From Salinicoccus albus DSM 19776 (GTDB lineage Bacteria > Bacillota > Bacilli > Staphylococcales > Salinicoccaceae), in NCBI RefSeq assembly GCF_000385175.1, contig NZ_ARQJ01000025.1:79521-143520 (forward strand): a stretch of DNA of 64,000 nt. The letters run 5' to 3'. Under the pieces are notes generated by a model. The model was not told the DNA's origin. It did no database searches and saw only the letters and a list, made by a program, of their open reading frames with translations. Below are positions 28,870 through 36,531 of this stretch, in pieces (the stretch's first letter is position 1; the number at the start of each line of letters is the position of its first letter). The position numbers and the translations under genes were made by a program.

Positions 28870-30231
28870 ATGTTCTTCAAACAATTTTTCGATAAAAAAC
28901 TTGCACAAACATCCTATATGGTCGCTTGCCAAAAAACACAAGAAGCAATCGTCATTGATCCAAAACGCGTGATTGACGAATATGAAGAGGTGGCGAAAGC
29001 AGAAGGCTTCAATATCACCCAGGTGACGGAAACTCACATCCATGCCGACTTCGCTTCCGGACTGCGTGACGCGGCAAAACATTTCAACGCAACCGCTTAT
29101 GTATCTGATGAAGGCGATGAGAATTGGAAATATGAAAATATGCCTGAAGATACTGTGTACTTGAAAGATGGGGACATTATCAACGTCGGCAATGTCGAAT
29201 TGAAGGTCGTCCACACGCCGGGTCATACACCGGAAAGCATCTCCTTCGTACTGACCGACCGTGGTGGTGGCAGCGATGAACCAATGGGTGTCTTCACAGG
29301 CGATTTCCTCTTTGTCGGCGACATCGGTCGTCCAGATCTGCTCGAAGAGGCAGCAAACATGGCAGGCACTGCTGAAAAAGGTGCGGATGCGATGTTCGAT
29401 TCCCTTAAAAAAATGAATGACTATCCTGATTTGATGCAAGTATGGCCGGGACACGGTGCAGGCAGCGCATGTGGTAAATCTCTCGGCGCCGTGCCTTTAT
29501 CCACTCTTGGATATGAGCGTAGGAGTAACTGGGCCTTCGAATACGAAGATAAAGACGCTTTCATCGAAGAGTTGACGAGTGACCAGCCGGAACCGCCAAG
29601 CTATTTCGCCCAGATGAAGAAAGTTAATAAAGAAGGGTTGCCTGAATTCAAAGTGAAAGCAGTCGAAGTGGGAACACCAGAAACACTTCCAGGCCAAATA
29701 TTCGACTTAAGAAGTAAAGAAGCTTTTAAAAAAGGGTTCAAAAAAGGAGCCATCAACATCCCATATAACGATAAGTTCCTGCAATTTGCCGGCTGGTATG
29801 TTGACTACGACCAACCGATGACAGTCATCGCAGATCCTGAATACACTAAAACACTTCAGGAAGATCTTGCATCCATCGGCTTTGACCACCTTGAACTGAT
29901 TGTCCCTGAAGAAAAAGTGGACAAGTACTTTGATGATTCTTATGAAAATGTGTCCCCTGAGGACCTTATCAAAAATTATGAGAACAAGCATATCCTCGAT
30001 GTCCGTTCTACTTCCGAGTATACAAAAGGCAATGTCGATAATGCACACCACATCCACTTTGGCCACCTTGATGAAAAAGAAGTGCCATTCGGTACGGATG
30101 ATACAATCTACGTCCATTGTCAATCCGGTGTCCGTTCTGCCATTGCAATGAGTGTACTCAAAGCACGCGGCTATGAGAATGTAGTGAATATTGAACGTGG
30201 CTATGCCGGCATCAAAGCAGCAAAGCAGTAA
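28870..30231 (+). CDS. cstB: Persulfide dioxygenase-sulfurtransferase CstB
   Basis: Oxidises low-molecular-weight persulfides to thiosulfate. The 453-residue protein joins an N-terminal metallo-beta-lactamase-fold non-haem iron dioxygenase (THIHADFASGL near residue 55, HTPGHTPES, GDFLFVGDIGRPDL), a central inactive rhodanese, and a C-terminal active rhodanese with C417 in VHCQSGVRSA. C20 and C201 (GSACGKSLG) match cysteine positions described in S. aureus CstB. TTTCAAGGAG precedes the ATG. Unlike in S. aureus, no sulfide:quinone reductase (sqr) follows. Confidence 0.93.
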   Translation: MFFKQFFDKKLAQTSYMVACQKTQEAIVIDPKRVIDEYEEVAKAEGFNITQVTETHIHADFASGLRDAAKHFNATAYVSDEGDENWKYENMPEDTVYLKDGDIINVGNVELKVVHTPGHTPESISFVLTDRGGGSDEPMGVFTGDFLFVGDIGRPDLLEEAANMAGTAEKGADAMFDSLKKMNDYPDLMQVWPGHGAGSACGKSLGAVPLSTLGYERRSNWAFEYEDKDAFIEELTSDQPEPPSYFAQMKKVNKEGLPEFKVKAVEVGTPETLPGQIFDLRSKEAFKKGFKKGAINIPYNDKFLQFAGWYVDYDQPMTVIADPEYTKTLQEDLASIGFDHLELIVPEEKVDKYFDDSYENVSPEDLIKNYENKHILDVRSTSEYTKGNVDNAHHIHFGHLDEKEVPFGTDDTIYVHCQSGVRSAIAMSVLKARGYENVVNIERGYAGIKAAKQ

Positions 30232-30243
30232 TGCCTTATTTCT

Positions 30244-30306
30244 AATCGGGTCCATCGGTGCCTCCATCTCCTGGATGGCAGGAATCGATGGACCCGATTT
30301 TTATTT
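30244..30306 (+). terminator. Rho-independent terminator of the cst operon
   Basis: A long stem AATCGGGTCCATCG / CGATGGACCCGATT with an inner GCC/GGC pairing, followed by TTTTTATTTTC. It lies 13 bases after the cstB stop. Confidence 0.85.
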
Positions 30307-30541
30307 TCTTCTGATTCAATGCCCACTGTTCCATTCTGTTAAATAACCGAGTGCCCACTCTCCAAGTAAAAGGAGATTGAAATCGGATATAGTGGCTCAG
30401 GACCAAGGAAAGGGATAAGCACTAAAAAGATATATCGTTGCCAAGACTTGAACATTTTAATCCACTTTGTTTTAATTTTTTCAACTACTAATATATTAAA
30501 CCAACTGCATGTATAGCCCTCTGATGTAATATTCCTGAACT
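30307..30541. other. Intergenic region after cstB
   Basis: About 235 bases between the cst terminator and a small membrane-protein gene. No coding frame, RNA fold or repeat was recognised. The sequence turns AT-rich toward 30541. Confidence 0.4.
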
Positions 30542-30763
30542 TTACATATTATTCTTCAACTCATCTCTTGAATCTTTCCAGGTGGGGAATTTTTTATTTA
30601 AAAATCGTGTCAGATAAAATTGTGCAAACAGAAGCGGGATGAGAGTGCTTATATAGCCAATAATATTGTCCAGTGACTCAGGGTAAGGAAAATAAAAAAT
30701 CATGAGTATATGCACGATCGGTACTATAATACTGATCCAGGCTTTTTTCATTTCATCCGACAT
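30542..30763 (-). CDS. Small two-helix membrane protein, unrecognised
   Basis: A 73-residue protein with two probable membrane helices (AWISIIVPIVHILMIFYF and IIGYISTLIPLLFAQFYL) and a basic, polar C-terminus. ATG 30763 is chosen because GGAG lies 11 bases upstream; the frame's GTG 12 bases earlier sits on that site. It is one of several small membrane genes on this strand between 30.5 and 32.3 kb. Function unknown. Confidence 0.6.
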   Translation of the reverse strand: MSDEMKKAWISIIVPIVHILMIFYFPYPESLDNIIGYISTLIPLLFAQFYLTRFLNKKFPTWKDSRDELKNNM

Positions 30764-30835
30764 AATTTCTTTCACTCCAGTTTAAAATTATAAAGCGGTT
30801 ACTTCTAACTCCTTAGTGCATTCTTACCATCTCTC

Positions 30836-31255
30836 GTGAATGAGGAAGCGACAATCATCAATATTGCTTCGGTCGGACAGGCTGAACTTGATTTTGATGA
30901 TTTGAATACCCAAAACAATTATGATGGTTTTCTCGTCTGCTCACGCAGTAAACTCGTTTTGATCATGTTCACATTTGACCTTGCCGAAAAACTCAGAAGT
31001 GAAGTCACCGATGTCAACGCCAACCACCCTGCCACACTCATGGATACAAATATGGTGAAGGCGCATTTCGGCAGTTCACAGTCCTCGGTTGAGCAGGGTC
31101 TGGATGCTGTGACATCTCTTGCAACCACTGAAGATGTCACGGGACAATTTTATGATGGTAAAAATCGTTCAAAAGCATTGAATCAGGCAGATGAAAAAGA
31201 AGCCAGGAAAAAGTTGAAAAGTATCACTGAAGACAATTTAAGCAAATATATGTAA
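30836..31255 (+). pseudogene. SDR-family oxidoreductase, 3' fragment
   Basis: About 139 codons matching the C-terminal half of a short-chain dehydrogenase: a serine region INIASVGQAELDF, an active-site-like YDGFLVCSRSKLVLIMFTF with the Y/K catalytic spacing shifted, then HPATLMDTNMV and GQFYDGKNRSKAL. The N-terminal Rossmann fold with the glycine motif is missing, and nothing upstream restores it. No ribosome site precedes the first ATG or GTG. It is a decayed remnant from which I infer a past deletion. Confidence 0.7.
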
Positions 31256-31258
31256 TAA

Positions 31259-31296
31259 AACACCGGACAGATCCAGATCTGACCGGTGTTGATTTT
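31259..31296 (+). terminator. Terminator after the SDR fragment
   Basis: Outer stem AACACCGG / CCGGTGTT and inner perfect CAGATC / GATCTG, followed by GATTTTC. It probably served the original dehydrogenase gene. Confidence 0.6.
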
Positions 31297-31359
31297 CACC
31301 AAATTAATTTCCAATGTGACATTACGGAAATCAGGTTTATTATGACAACTCATTATACC

Positions 31360-31569
31360 CTATAATTTCGAAACCATTTTGACCGGTAAGTAAATCAGGG
31401 AAACATGTACTAAAAATGGGAGCAGAATGTAAAAGGTGATATCCGCATTCAACGAATAATCCATAATTCCAAGCAGGACAACTGCTGTAAGAATACTGAT
31501 TACAAGCCCTGTGAAGGGCAGCCAGTTCAAGTATGTGTTCAGATTTTTCTCCTGTTCTCTGCTTGACAT
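31360..31569 (-). CDS. Small two-helix membrane protein, unrecognised
   Basis: A 69-residue protein with two likely membrane helices (LPFTGLVISILTAVVLLGI and DITFYILLPFLVHVSLIYL), a polar N-terminus and a short basic tail. ATG 31569 follows AAGAAGGAAACCA. It lies 30 bases downstream of the next membrane gene on the same strand. No family recognised. Confidence 0.6.
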   Translation of the reverse strand: MSSREQEKNLNTYLNWLPFTGLVISILTAVVLLGIMDYSLNADITFYILLPFLVHVSLIYLPVKMVSKL

Positions 31570-31598
31570 TGGTTTCCTTCTTCTTTGTCATTTTTATC

Positions 31599-32000
31599 TT
31601 ATGAAACGCCGTCAGTCTTTCTCTTATAATTCAACACAGTGAATAACGGTATCATTATAAGAAAAACCCAAAATTCCGGGCTGTTGACCTGCAGAAGGTT
31701 CATTCTTGGTTTGCCGACGAGAAAGTTCATTGCTGCAACCACGCCCCACAAAAATACCAACGCAGATACTTTCAACCTCTTACCTCTGCTGTCTGCCTCT
31801 TCCGCCACCGTTTCATTCTTTTCTTTTTTGTTCAAACCTTCGAATATGGCTATCACAATAATGACCAGCCAGGCAAGCCCCATGGGTCCGTATTGTACTG
31901 TCGCGGACATCCAGGCGCTGTCATGGAAAAAATCAGTGACAAAAGACCATAGCAGCGATAAATATAATAACGTCATCAAAAGTTTACCTTTAAGATGCAT
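31599..32000 (-). CDS. Four-helix membrane protein, unrecognised
   Basis: A 133-residue integral membrane protein. Likely helices are LLMTLLYLSLLWSFVTDFF, GLAWLVIIVIAIFEGL, VSALVFLWGVVAAMNFLVG and FWVFLIMIPLFTVL, with a charged loop (KKEKNETVAEEADSRGKR) after the second. ATG 32000 with GGTGGAGAG upstream is preferred to an earlier GTG. Likely in one transcript with 31360-31569 and perhaps 32072-32326. Function unknown. Confidence 0.65.
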   Translation of the reverse strand: MHLKGKLLMTLLYLSLLWSFVTDFFHDSAWMSATVQYGPMGLAWLVIIVIAIFEGLNKKEKNETVAEEADSRGKRLKVSALVFLWGVVAAMNFLVGKPRMNLLQVNSPEFWVFLIMIPLFTVLNYKRKTDGVS

Positions 32001-32071
32001 ACTCTCCACCTTTGAATATTGCAGTTACCGGATTTTTAATGTGCCGCTTGTCAGGATAAGATAAAACCTGT

Positions 32072-32326
32072 TTAAAAATCAAAAGAAATAAGGGCTAAAA
32101 ACAATGGAATCGTTAAACCTAAAATAAAAAGAACGGAAACTGACGTTTCATATTTTTCAGCACCCGATAACTTTTTTAGAATGGGATTGGCAATCGCTCT
32201 TATCAAAGCAACACAAAGGACAACACTGATCAGGAAAATCACTTGATTATCATTTAGAAACGTGATGGCAAGAAAGAACATCACCGAAAATGGAACCCCC
32301 AGCAAAAAAGAATACAAATACTTCAT
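32072..32326 (-). CDS. Small three-helix membrane protein, unrecognised
   Basis: An 84-residue hydrophobic protein with helices around YSFLLGVPFSVMFFLAITF, VIFLISVVLCVALIRAIA and VSVLFILGLTIPLFLALI. AAAGAGGTGAAGTG precedes the ATG, a good ribosome site. It heads the group of small membrane genes reading leftward. Function unknown. Confidence 0.65.
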   Translation of the reverse strand: MKYLYSFLLGVPFSVMFFLAITFLNDNQVIFLISVVLCVALIRAIANPILKKLSGAEKYETSVSVLFILGLTIPLFLALISFDF

Positions 32327-32487
32327 CACTTCACCTCTTTATAGAAAATGACACGAGTTAGTCTTCATGCCGATTCCTCAGCATAGCAAAGAATAAAAAG
32401 CACTGTCGAACGGTAAATTTGTAATATGTTAAGTATAAACAGTATTTTATATTCCAAATTCCTTGTTAGAATCTTCAACTGGATTGA

Positions 32488-33591
32488 TTATGACCAGATT
32501 TCATCTGCGATATTGACGACGTGTTTGATTTTCTTCCACTGTTCTTCCTCTGTCAGAAGGTTGCCCTCTTCAGTGGAAGCGAACCCGCACTGCGGACTGA
32601 GTGCCAGCTGATCGAGCGGTACGTACTTGGACGCTTCCTCGATGCGTTTTTTCACTTCTTCCTTGTCTTCAAGTTCACCATGCTTGGAAGTGATCAGGCC
32701 TAACACGATGGTCAGGTCATCTCTGTTCACATGACGCAGTGGTTCGAATCCGCCCGCACGCTCTGTGTCATACTCAAGGAAGAAACCGTCGATATTGAGT
32801 TTGCCGAAAATTTCTGATGCGACCGGTTCATAACCGCCTGAAGAAATCCAAGTTGAACGGAAGTTGCCGCGGCAGATGTGCATCGTAATTTTCAAATCAT
32901 CTGGACGGCCGGATACCGCGCCGTTGATTGTTTCCAAATATTTCTCTACAAGGCGATCCGGGTCCACTCCTTTTTCTTTCAACTGAGCCTTCTGTTCATC
33001 GGAACAGAGGTAAGCCCATGCAGTATCATCGAGCTGAAGGTATCTGCACCCTGCATCGTAAAATTTCTGGATGCCTGTTTGATATGCTGCAGCGAGATCT
33101 TTGAAGAATGCATCCTCATCCGGATAGGCTGCAGGATCAATTTCGCCGCGGAAATGCAGCATGCTCGGGCTTGGAATCGTCACCTTCGCCGTATGCGCCC
33201 CTGCCTGTGTCTTAAGGAACTTGAAATCTTCCAGAAACGGATGATCATCGAAGCCGAGTTTGCCTGTCACTTTGATCGCCCGTGACTTGGTCTGCTGGTC
33301 TTTGAACTGGATGCCGCCGCCGGACCAATATCCCTCAACGCCGCTCAGACCTTCGAGGAAATCGAAATGCCACCATGCACGGCGGAATTCTCCATCTGTC
33401 ACAGCTTCAAGGCCCGCTTCTTTTTGTTTTTCAACCACTCTCGTGATTTCTTCATTTTCAATCTCAGCCAGTTTTTCCTTCGAGATTTCACCTGTTTCAA
33501 GTTGTCTTCTTGCATTTTTAATCCGTTCAGGTCTCAGCAGACTGCCGACCTGATCTGCACGGTATATCTTTTTAGTACTTTTTGCAGTCAT
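32488..33591 (-). CDS. MetE C-domain-like methyltransferase (YxjG/YxjH family)
   Basis: A 367-residue protein of the cobalamin-independent methionine synthase C-terminal family, which transfers a methyl group to homocysteine or a related thiol using zinc. Visible features are the RADQVGSLLRPE start, TDGEFRRAWWHFDF, MHICRGNF and LALSPQCGFAS near the end, with histidine and cysteine candidates for zinc. Bacillus YxjG/YxjH are S-box regulated; no S-box is apparent here. ATG 33591 with TTGGAG upstream is preferred. A truncated IS30 lies immediately upstream. Confidence 0.85.
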   Translation of the reverse strand: MTAKSTKKIYRADQVGSLLRPERIKNARRQLETGEISKEKLAEIENEEITRVVEKQKEAGLEAVTDGEFRRAWWHFDFLEGLSGVEGYWSGGGIQFKDQQTKSRAIKVTGKLGFDDHPFLEDFKFLKTQAGAHTAKVTIPSPSMLHFRGEIDPAAYPDEDAFFKDLAAAYQTGIQKFYDAGCRYLQLDDTAWAYLCSDEQKAQLKEKGVDPDRLVEKYLETINGAVSGRPDDLKITMHICRGNFRSTWISSGGYEPVASEIFGKLNIDGFFLEYDTERAGGFEPLRHVNRDDLTIVLGLITSKHGELEDKEEVKKRIEEASKYVPLDQLALSPQCGFASTEEGNLLTEEEQWKKIKHVVNIADEIWS

Positions 33592-33915
33592 GAATGCCAC
33601 TCCAATTTTTATATTATATAAATACTATCATGTATATCGGATATAAAAGAACAGGGTGGATTTTATAATGAACCTAGCCCCTGTGATACAAAAAGCGCCA
33701 TGTGAATTTCATGTTATATTGAAAGTCAACCACAACACTCAATAAAGGAATGAAATCACATGATGCTACCTCATGATAACACTGAATCCATCAAAGACAA
33801 ACACCTCACCAAAGATGAACGGACCCAAATGATGATAAACAGATGATTAGTGGAAAATCCAAACGCTATCTATAATAAGGGTTAATAATATAGTTTAAAA
33901 TGGAGTAGATTAAAG
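33592..33915. other. Intergenic region holding the IS30 stub
   Basis: Apart from the IS30 fragment (33655-33846) this holds only the promoter areas of the two divergent genes. AT-rich sequence at 33610-33650 suits the methyltransferase promoter. Confidence 0.5.
33655..33846 (+). mobile_element. Truncated IS30 left end
   Basis: Matches the left end of the element at 23119: GGTGGATTTTATAATG, then ATGTGAATTTCATGTTATATTG, the CTCAATAAA stretch and the start of a transposase frame (TKDERTQ). It ends after about 190 bases. The copies share orientation but differ at many positions, so both are old. Confidence 0.75.
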
Positions 33916-34623
33916 ATGAGAATTGAATTTGTTCATGACGTTATATGTAGTTTCTGCTTTCCTATGTCATACCGTATGCGAAACATCGATGAGAAGTACT
34001 CAAATGTTGATATCAGCCACCGATCGTTTGCACTTGGATGGGAACCATCTAACTTTGAATCTATGTTCGGCTCACACGAAGCGGTTAAACCTAAAGTGCT
34101 TGGTCATTGGAAAAATGCTAACGAAAACGATGACCTGCACCGTTTCAACATCGAAGGTATGAAGGGACAAAAATTTCTGTTCCCGAACTCCAAGCAGCCT
34201 TTAATTGCCGCTAAAGCAGCTGGATTACTTAAAGGTGAAGATGGATACTGGGAAGTCTTCGATGCACTTCAAAATGCATTGTTTGTAGAAAATCAGAACA
34301 TTGCAGATATGGACATCATAAACAAGGTAGTTAAACAAACATCATTGAACTTTGATGAGTGGAAAGCACTCTTTGAAGATTCAGATACTGAAACTGCAGT
34401 ATTAAAGGATCTTGAATTTGTAACGCAAAATGGTATTCGCAGTGTACCGGCATTAATTGTTGAAGATAAATATCTAATTAGTGGTGCGCAATCTCAAGCT
34501 TCAATTGAAGAGGCGCTTGAAGACATCGCTGATAAAGAGAACCTTCAACTGAATGGGTTGCAATTATTCGGCAGTGAGGGTGATGCCTGTCGAGTGGTTG
34601 ACGGCCAGTGGCAATGTGATTAA
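33916..34623 (+). CDS. DsbA-family thiol oxidoreductase (FrnE-like)
   Basis: A 235-residue cytosolic protein of the DsbA/FrnE family. The redox motif CSFC lies at residues 11-14 after MRIEFVHDVI; the cis-proline loop is RSVPALIV near residue 178. A helical insertion lies between (about 35-160). No signal peptide, so it acts in the cytoplasm, possibly on protein disulfides or as an isomerase under oxidative stress. It stands alone. AAAATGGAG lies upstream, at a somewhat long spacing. Confidence 0.85.
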   Translation: MRIEFVHDVICSFCFPMSYRMRNIDEKYSNVDISHRSFALGWEPSNFESMFGSHEAVKPKVLGHWKNANENDDLHRFNIEGMKGQKFLFPNSKQPLIAAKAAGLLKGEDGYWEVFDALQNALFVENQNIADMDIINKVVKQTSLNFDEWKALFEDSDTETAVLKDLEFVTQNGIRSVPALIVEDKYLISGAQSQASIEEALEDIADKENLQLNGLQLFGSEGDACRVVDGQWQCD

Positions 34624-34989
34624 ACACTATGTATGATGTCGGACCCATGAAAACTATTCATCCAGTAAACCCTCAACATTATAAAGATACGCTGAAGTGT
34701 ATGGTCGTAGTGTGTGATAAGTAATTTTAGAGTGCGATCTTGTTGGACGCATAAGTAGACTCCTCCAGTTACCATAATTTTGAAAATCGCCAGAATCCAT
34801 ATTCACTTGGATTTTTTGAAGAGTCTCTCCGCTTGCTATAGGGACAATATTCTAAATGTTGCCAGCGGACAGCTGTTTTTTCGATTATTGCTACAAAATA
34901 CACTCTTTGAACAATAATAAGTTTTTGAATATTATCTGTGTTACAGTTAACCTTGATTAAATAATTTCGTATGTAACCGGAGGCATCGT
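34624..34989. other. Gene-free region with one possible tiny frame
   Basis: A 366-base gap. A 25-codon frame at 34647-34724 begins MKTIHPVNPQHYKDTLK and could be a gene remnant, but no good ribosome site is present. The rest is AT-rich without clear folds; the promoter of the next gene should lie near 34930-34970. Confidence 0.35.
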
Positions 34990-35754
34990 ATGAACAATTG
35001 GATTCTATATCTGATCGGTATCATCTTCTTCATCATTGCAGGTTACCTGCTTCTAGGCAAAATCAGTTGGTTCAGCCGTGCTGAGATATACAGGACCATA
35101 AAGCCAAAGAATGCAAAAACAGAAAATACACCCGAAGACTTGTTTGATTTCTATGTTGAACACTCACATACAGAAATCAAGTATGAATTATGGGAAGGCT
35201 CAGACGGCAATAAAAAAGTGAAGGCAGCATTTTTTGATAGTGACATTGCAGACGTCCCTCTGATATCAAATTTCATTGCGGAAGAAAAATATTACAAAGA
35301 AAAATCATTGGGTAATATTACACAATGTATAAAATTTCTCGGTTTCATTGAAAGTATGAGCAATTCAAACGCTCTGGTCCGAACTGCAAGACACGTTGCT
35401 TATAACGTACTTAAACCGTTGATGTTATACTTGCTCATGATTTTTATCATTTTATATGGTTTTATATTCATAATCATAGATCAGGATATCGGAATGTTCG
35501 TAGAATTCCTCCCTTTTTTCCTGCTTGTCGGAGTGTTCATATATAGTTTCCACCTTATAAAAGAATTTAGCGTCTATATTTCTCAAAACTTACGTTCCCT
35601 TCGATTTGCTAAAGCATTTGGATTATCCGATGATGAATACAAAGCAATTTCTGGATATTTATGGAAAAACTATTTTCTCTATGTCATCTTTCAGGCAGTG
35701 AAGATTTTTATCATCATAACATTCGCTTTTCTGATTCTTGTTATGCTTCAGTAA
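34990..35754 (+). CDS. Membrane protein of unknown function
   Basis: A 254-residue protein with one N-terminal helix (WILYLIGIIFFIIAGYLLL), a soluble stretch of about 120 residues with an acidic patch, then three more helices near residues 145-170, 172-195 and 228-252. AACCGGAGG precedes the ATG by eight bases. The soluble part contains YELWEGSDGNKKVK and a helical segment NITQCIKFLGFIESM. No family recognised. A strong hairpin follows. Confidence 0.6.
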   Translation: MNNWILYLIGIIFFIIAGYLLLGKISWFSRAEIYRTIKPKNAKTENTPEDLFDFYVEHSHTEIKYELWEGSDGNKKVKAAFFDSDIADVPLISNFIAEEKYYKEKSLGNITQCIKFLGFIESMSNSNALVRTARHVAYNVLKPLMLYLLMIFIILYGFIFIIIDQDIGMFVEFLPFFLLVGVFIYSFHLIKEFSVYISQNLRSLRFAKAFGLSDDEYKAISGYLWKNYFLYVIFQAVKIFIIITFAFLILVMLQ

Positions 35755-35779
35755 CCAGTGTGATGATACATCTTGTTTT

Positions 35780-35819
35780 GTAACGCCACCCATTATAGCA
35801 ACATAATGGGTGGCGTTAC
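35780..35819. terminator. Long perfect hairpin after the membrane protein gene
   Basis: A 17-base stem (GTAACGCCACCCATTAT and its complement) with a six-base loop. The following T content is poor, so termination on the plus strand is likely but not certain. Confidence 0.55.
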
Positions 35820-35995
35820 TATACAGCCAAAGTGAGCACTGTATAAACGTCAGACCCGATAAGATAGTACGAAAGCGATAAAAAATGATTGAAGTATTCA
35901 TGCAGAGCGATGCGGTTATTCATTCTCCCCTGCTGAGTTCGTACTGATTCTATGATATAATTATCTTATTATGGAAATGATACGGGGAGATATAC

Positions 35996-36421
35996 ATGAA
36001 GCAGTTACTGAATATTTCTAATATTGACAACGTAGAATTCACAGGTGTCTCTTTCATCGACGATGTTGTCGGCATCGATGAAAAGAGGATCTTTATCGAT
36101 ATGAAGCATTTCAATCGTCTTGATCTGAAATCCGAGAAAGTGGAACTGGCCATCAACCAGAAGTCATTGTCCGATTATATGGAAGAACGGAATAAGACTC
36201 TGCTTAAACAAGAAAACTATGCTGAATTTGACCATATGAACAATATGCTCGGTATGCTGGAACATGACTTTTTCAGTATTGATAAGATCAAACTGTTCTA
36301 CCGTGATGAAAATAATCTGTCCGGTGAATATATCATTGACACATCGGATGAAGATGAGGCTGGTATGGCAAGCGAAACACATGATGGTGAATTGATATTG
36401 ACTGTAAAATCTATTGACTAA
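35996..36421 (+). CDS. Hypothetical soluble protein
   Basis: A 141-residue acidic protein without membrane segments or signal peptide. It begins MKQLLNISNIDNVEFTGV and has a central helix (SLSDYMEERNKTLLKQENY) and an acidic tail DTSDEDEAGMASE. ACGGGGAGATATAC precedes the ATG, a clear ribosome site, and its own terminator follows, so it is a real single-gene transcript. I do not recognise the family. Confidence 0.65.
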   Translation: MKQLLNISNIDNVEFTGVSFIDDVVGIDEKRIFIDMKHFNRLDLKSEKVELAINQKSLSDYMEERNKTLLKQENYAEFDHMNNMLGMLEHDFFSIDKIKLFYRDENNLSGEYIIDTSDEDEAGMASETHDGELILTVKSID

Positions 36422-36425
36422 TCAT

Positions 36426-36480
36426 AAAAAACACCTTCGATTGAGTACTTGATTCATTGTACCTCTTCGAAGGTGTTTTA
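36426..36480. terminator. Bidirectional terminator
   Basis: Stem AAAACACCTTCGA / TCGAAGGTGTTTT spans a loop of about 28 bases containing a minor GAGTAC pairing. The A and T arms flank it on both sides. It separates the hypothetical gene from the convergent symporter. Confidence 0.75.
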
Positions 36481-36531
36481 TATTGTCTTACATAATGAGC
36501 TTGCTTAATTGGAATCCCTGTTTAACATCCA

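Noticed and set aside
28867..29454. A 195-codon minus-strand frame opposite cstB
   Set aside because: It mirrors codon bias of cstB on the other strand; the cysteine and histidine richness comes from antisense reading.
35800..35820. T-box-like GGGTGGCG sequence
   Set aside because: It is one arm of a perfect hairpin after a membrane-protein gene, with no specifier loop or T-box stems and no downstream aminoacyl-tRNA or amino-acid gene.
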